A stretch of DNA of 6,606 nt, taken from NCBI GenBank assembly GCA_964589725.1, contig CAZPUJ010000753.1:1-6606 (forward strand), given 5' to 3'. The stretch is from CAYSHJ01 sp964589725 (lineage in GTDB: Bacteria; Planctomycetota; Planctomycetia; Planctomycetales; Planctomycetaceae). This document shows, in pieces, positions 5,976 through 6,606 of this stretch (position 1 is its first letter; each line of letters begins with the position of its first letter). The notes under the pieces are model-generated. The model worked only from the letters and a program-made list of their open reading frames with translations. It made no database searches and was not told where the DNA came from. The translations under genes were made by a program, and so were the position numbers.

Positions 5976-6605
5976 TCACTCCAGGTCGAGCCACAGTCGC
6001 AGACCGCTGCGAAATTGGCCATCGCGGTTGGCGAGGATGACGTCAACGCGCACCAGCCCGCTTTCCGCATGCGTCACCGGCGAGACGTATTCGACTTCGC
6101 CGGTCAACGGATTCGCGTCAGTGGCGGGCAAAAGCCGAACTCGAAGCCCTTTTCGAACCCGCACTGCGTATTCGGTCGGCACGTAAAACTTCACTCGCAG
6201 CCGATCCAACCGCACGACGGTGAAGAGTTTGGGTTCCACGGCCGACACGAATTCGCCTGGTTCGCGATGAATGTCGGTGACGACGCCGTCGATCGGACTG
6301 CGAACCGTGCGGCGTTGAAGCTCGGCTTCGATCCGTTTGACTTCCAAGCGATCAACCGCGAGCAATTCTTCGGCAGCCTTCAATTTGGCTTGCGCCAACT
6401 GAACGTCGGCTTTCGCCCGCGCGTATTCTTCGCGGCTGCCGAGTCCGGAGCGGTTCAGCTCGTCGAGAGCCGATAATTTTTGTTGTTTGAGTTCGACTTC
6501 GGCCTTCGCCGCGTCGATCGCGGCCATGGATTGAGCTTTGAGCTGTGCCACGTCCAACGACGCGCGGAGCACATCATTATCGAGAACTCCCAACACGTCG
6601 CCGCG
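5976..6605 (-). CDS. Periplasmic adaptor subunit, HlyD/RND-adaptor type (5' end beyond window)
   Basis: The reading frame is open to the window edge and gives the C-terminal 209 residues; the start lies outside. The visible part begins inside the first lipoyl half (RGDVLGVLDNDVLRASLDV). It continues through a long alpha-helical hairpin (about residues 14-95, rich in Ala, Lys, Glu and Gln) to the second lipoyl half (RRTVRSPIDGVVTDIHREPG). It ends with beta-barrel and membrane-proximal strands (LDRLRVKFYVPTEYAVRVRKG, then GEVEYVSPVTHAESGLVRVDVIL). This order is that of membrane fusion proteins that bridge an inner-membrane pump and an outer-membrane channel. The first visible GTG (6594-6596) is not a start, because conserved residues precede it. 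It is the first of the three visible genes transcribed leftward and ends five bases before the ATG of the GAF-HlyD gene. Confidence 0.9.
   Translation of the reverse strand, partial: RGDVLGVLDNDVLRASLDVAQLKAQSMAAIDAAKAEVELKQQKLSALDELNRSGLGSREEYARAKADVQLAQAKLKAAEELLAVDRLEVKRIEAELQRRTVRSPIDGVVTDIHREPGEFVSAVEPKLFTVVRLDRLRVKFYVPTEYAVRVRKGLRVRLLPATDANPLTGEVEYVSPVTHAESGLVRVDVILANRDGQFRSGLRLWLDLE
5979..5982 (-). promoter_or_regulatory. Shine-Dalgarno site of the GAF-HlyD gene
   Basis: GGAG on the minus strand lies eight bases before ATG 5970 and touches the TGA of the preceding adaptor gene (5978-5976). The overlap of stop region and ribosome site suggests termination-reinitiation coupling. It supports ATG 5970 over GTG 5994. 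Confidence 0.5.
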
Positions 6606-6606
6606 T

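Overview
The window looks like chromosome of a GC-rich planctomycete (Planctomycetota). This rests on protein style, not on a marker gene. There is a WD40-protein tail with the C-terminal block common in that phylum, a PqqD-like/M50/HlyD hybrid membrane protein, and many dispersed GC-rich palindromes.

Left part (1-2150, + strand): a short unassigned tail lies at 3-89. A hairpin repeat at 118-134 is followed by a headless C-terminal piece of a WD40-repeat protein (140-718). Next comes a REP/RAYT locus. Two REPIN-like hairpin units (741-874 and 877-1019) lead into an intact REP-associated tyrosine transposase gene (1081-1809). A third unit, together with a copy of the transposase leader and its Shine-Dalgarno region, lies just downstream (1813-2012). 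The two flanking 200-bp blocks align without a gap at an offset of 936 bp, with about 19 mismatches by hand count.

Right part (2151-6606, - strand): three genes run right to left and converge on the transposase. In transcription order they are the 3' two-thirds or so of a periplasmic adaptor (HlyD/RND-adaptor type, cut by the window edge), a GAF-like/transmembrane/HlyD fusion, and a large PqqD-like/site-2-protease (M50)/HlyD fusion with intact HEAAH and FDG zinc motifs. The first two are probably translationally coupled. The third is separated by about 230 bp that holds two 12-bp perfect hairpins of the CCCTCTCCC type and a second copy of the hairpin seen at 118-134.

Inference: the three adaptor-bearing proteins form one envelope export or surface-protein-processing module. 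The GAF-like domain would be a cytoplasmic input and the M50 protein a membrane-embedded protease tied to an adaptor arm. No ATPase, RND pump, outer-membrane channel or substrate is visible, so partners must lie beyond the right edge or elsewhere. The REP/RAYT locus appears unrelated to this module in function.
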